Assembly (NCBI GenBank): GCA_037189785.1
Contig: JBBCIP010000457.1
Coordinates: 1 to 5,999, forward strand
DNA: 5,999 nt
Direction: 5' to 3'
Origin: Govanella sp037189785
Lineage (GTDB): Bacteria; Pseudomonadota; Alphaproteobacteria; Sphingomonadales; Govanellaceae
Shown: positions 5,517 to 5,999 of the stretch, one piece after another
How positions within the stretch are numbered: position 1 is the stretch's first letter
Layout: the number at the start of each line of letters is the position of its first letter
Notes under the pieces: generated by a model
What the model saw: the letters and a program-made list of their open reading frames with translations, nothing else
What the model was told of the DNA's origin: nothing
Databases searched by the model: none
Position numbers and translations under genes: made by a program

Positions 5517-5999
5517 ATGAGTTTTCGCGATCTGAGCCTCAGCGACGAAGTCCTCCGGGCCGTCGAGGAGGCAGGCTATAAAGAGCCCACCCCAATCCAG
5601 CGCCAGGCCATCCCGGCGGCGCTGCAAGGTCGTGACATTCTTGGTATTGCACAGACCGGGACCGGCAAAACAGCGGCCTTTACACTGCCGATGATCGATA
5701 TTCTTCACGCCGGTCGGGCACGGGCGCGCATGCCGCGATCCTTGATTTTGGAGCCGACCCGGGAGTTGGCTGCCCAAGTCTCTGAAAACTTTGAAGTTTA
5801 TGGCAAATACCACAAGCTTTCGATGGCTTTGATCATCGGCGGTGTGTCGTTTGCCGATCAAGACCGTTTGCTGGATCGCGGTGTCGATGTCCTAATCGCG
5901 ACCCCAGGCCGTTTGTTGGACCATTTCGAGCGCGGCAAAGTTTTGCTGAACGGCGTCGATGTTGTGGTTATCGACGAAGCGGACCGGATGCTGGATATG
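5517..5999 (+). CDS. DEAD-box ATP-dependent RNA helicase, RhlE-like (3' end outside window)
   Basis: This is the N-terminal 161 residues of a DEAD-box RNA helicase, an ATP-driven RNA duplex unwinder used in ribosome assembly and RNA turnover. Visible in order are an upstream aromatic (F3) and the Q motif around GYKEPTPIQ (20-28), motif I AQTGTGKT (45-52), motif Ia PTRELA (80-85), the GG pair (108-109), motif Ib TPGR (129-132), and motif II DEAD (153-156), followed by RMLDM. The second RecA-like domain and C-terminal tail lie beyond the window. The wording of the Ia to II region (MPRSLILEPTRELAAQ, LLDHFERGK) resembles alphaproteobacterial RhlE-like proteins, but the exact subfamily needs the missing half. 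The ATG at 5517 fits the family N-terminus, and no alternative start lies just upstream. No clear Shine-Dalgarno sequence precedes it. The reading frame has no stop before the window edge. Confidence 0.95.
   Translation, partial: MSFRDLSLSDEVLRAVEEAGYKEPTPIQRQAIPAALQGRDILGIAQTGTGKTAAFTLPMIDILHAGRARARMPRSLILEPTRELAAQVSENFEVYGKYHKLSMALIIGGVSFADQDRLLDRGVDVLIATPGRLLDHFERGKVLLNGVDVVVIDEADRMLDM

Noticed and set aside
1..5999. An undescribed defence, mobile or biosynthetic system
   Set aside because: Every gene of substance belongs to a common chromosomal family, orientations alternate as single transcription units, and composition is uniform. I found no transposase, integrase, tRNA, toxin-antitoxin pair or phage gene.

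Overview
The window looks like an ordinary chromosomal stretch of an alphaproteobacterium, possibly Rhodospirillales-like. The evidence is a ParE with alphaproteobacterial features, two small families (DUF2889 and DUF4169) that I associate mainly with Alphaproteobacteria, and an intergenic palindrome of the CCGGGCTTGACCCGG type that is common in that class. GC content is moderate, and all genes share a habit of frequent TTG leucine codons, so no gene stands out as recently acquired. The placement rests on remembered family patterns, not on a database search.

Layout. Bases 1-250 hold a non-coding repeat region: two nearly identical units of about 102 bp, a third broken off after 19 bp, each full unit carrying a decayed REP-like palindrome, followed by an intact palindrome in the opposite orientation. 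A DUF2889 gene (394-984, +) faces a small DUF4169 gene (992-1186, -) with 7 bp between their stop codons. The DUF4169 gene is divergent from a Bcr/CflA-type MFS drug-efflux transporter (about 1270-2457, +). After 128 bp comes parE (2586-4565, +), the ATPase subunit of topoisomerase IV. A strong hairpin terminator with U-tracts on both strands separates parE from a convergent alpha/beta-hydrolase gene (4643-5380, -). This is divergent from a DEAD-box RNA helicase gene (5517 onward, +), which runs off the right edge just after its DEAD motif.

The genes do not form one pathway. They are mostly single-gene transcription units in alternating orientation: chromosome decatenation (parE), RNA remodelling (helicase), efflux (MFS), one hydrolase of unknown substrate and two conserved proteins of unknown function. 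I see no defence, phage, secretion, biosynthetic or other accessory system. The points most worth a second look are regulatory or structural: the repeat region, the shared bidirectional terminator, and two inverted repeats between the hydrolase and helicase genes, one over the proposed helicase -35 box and one in its proposed leader.
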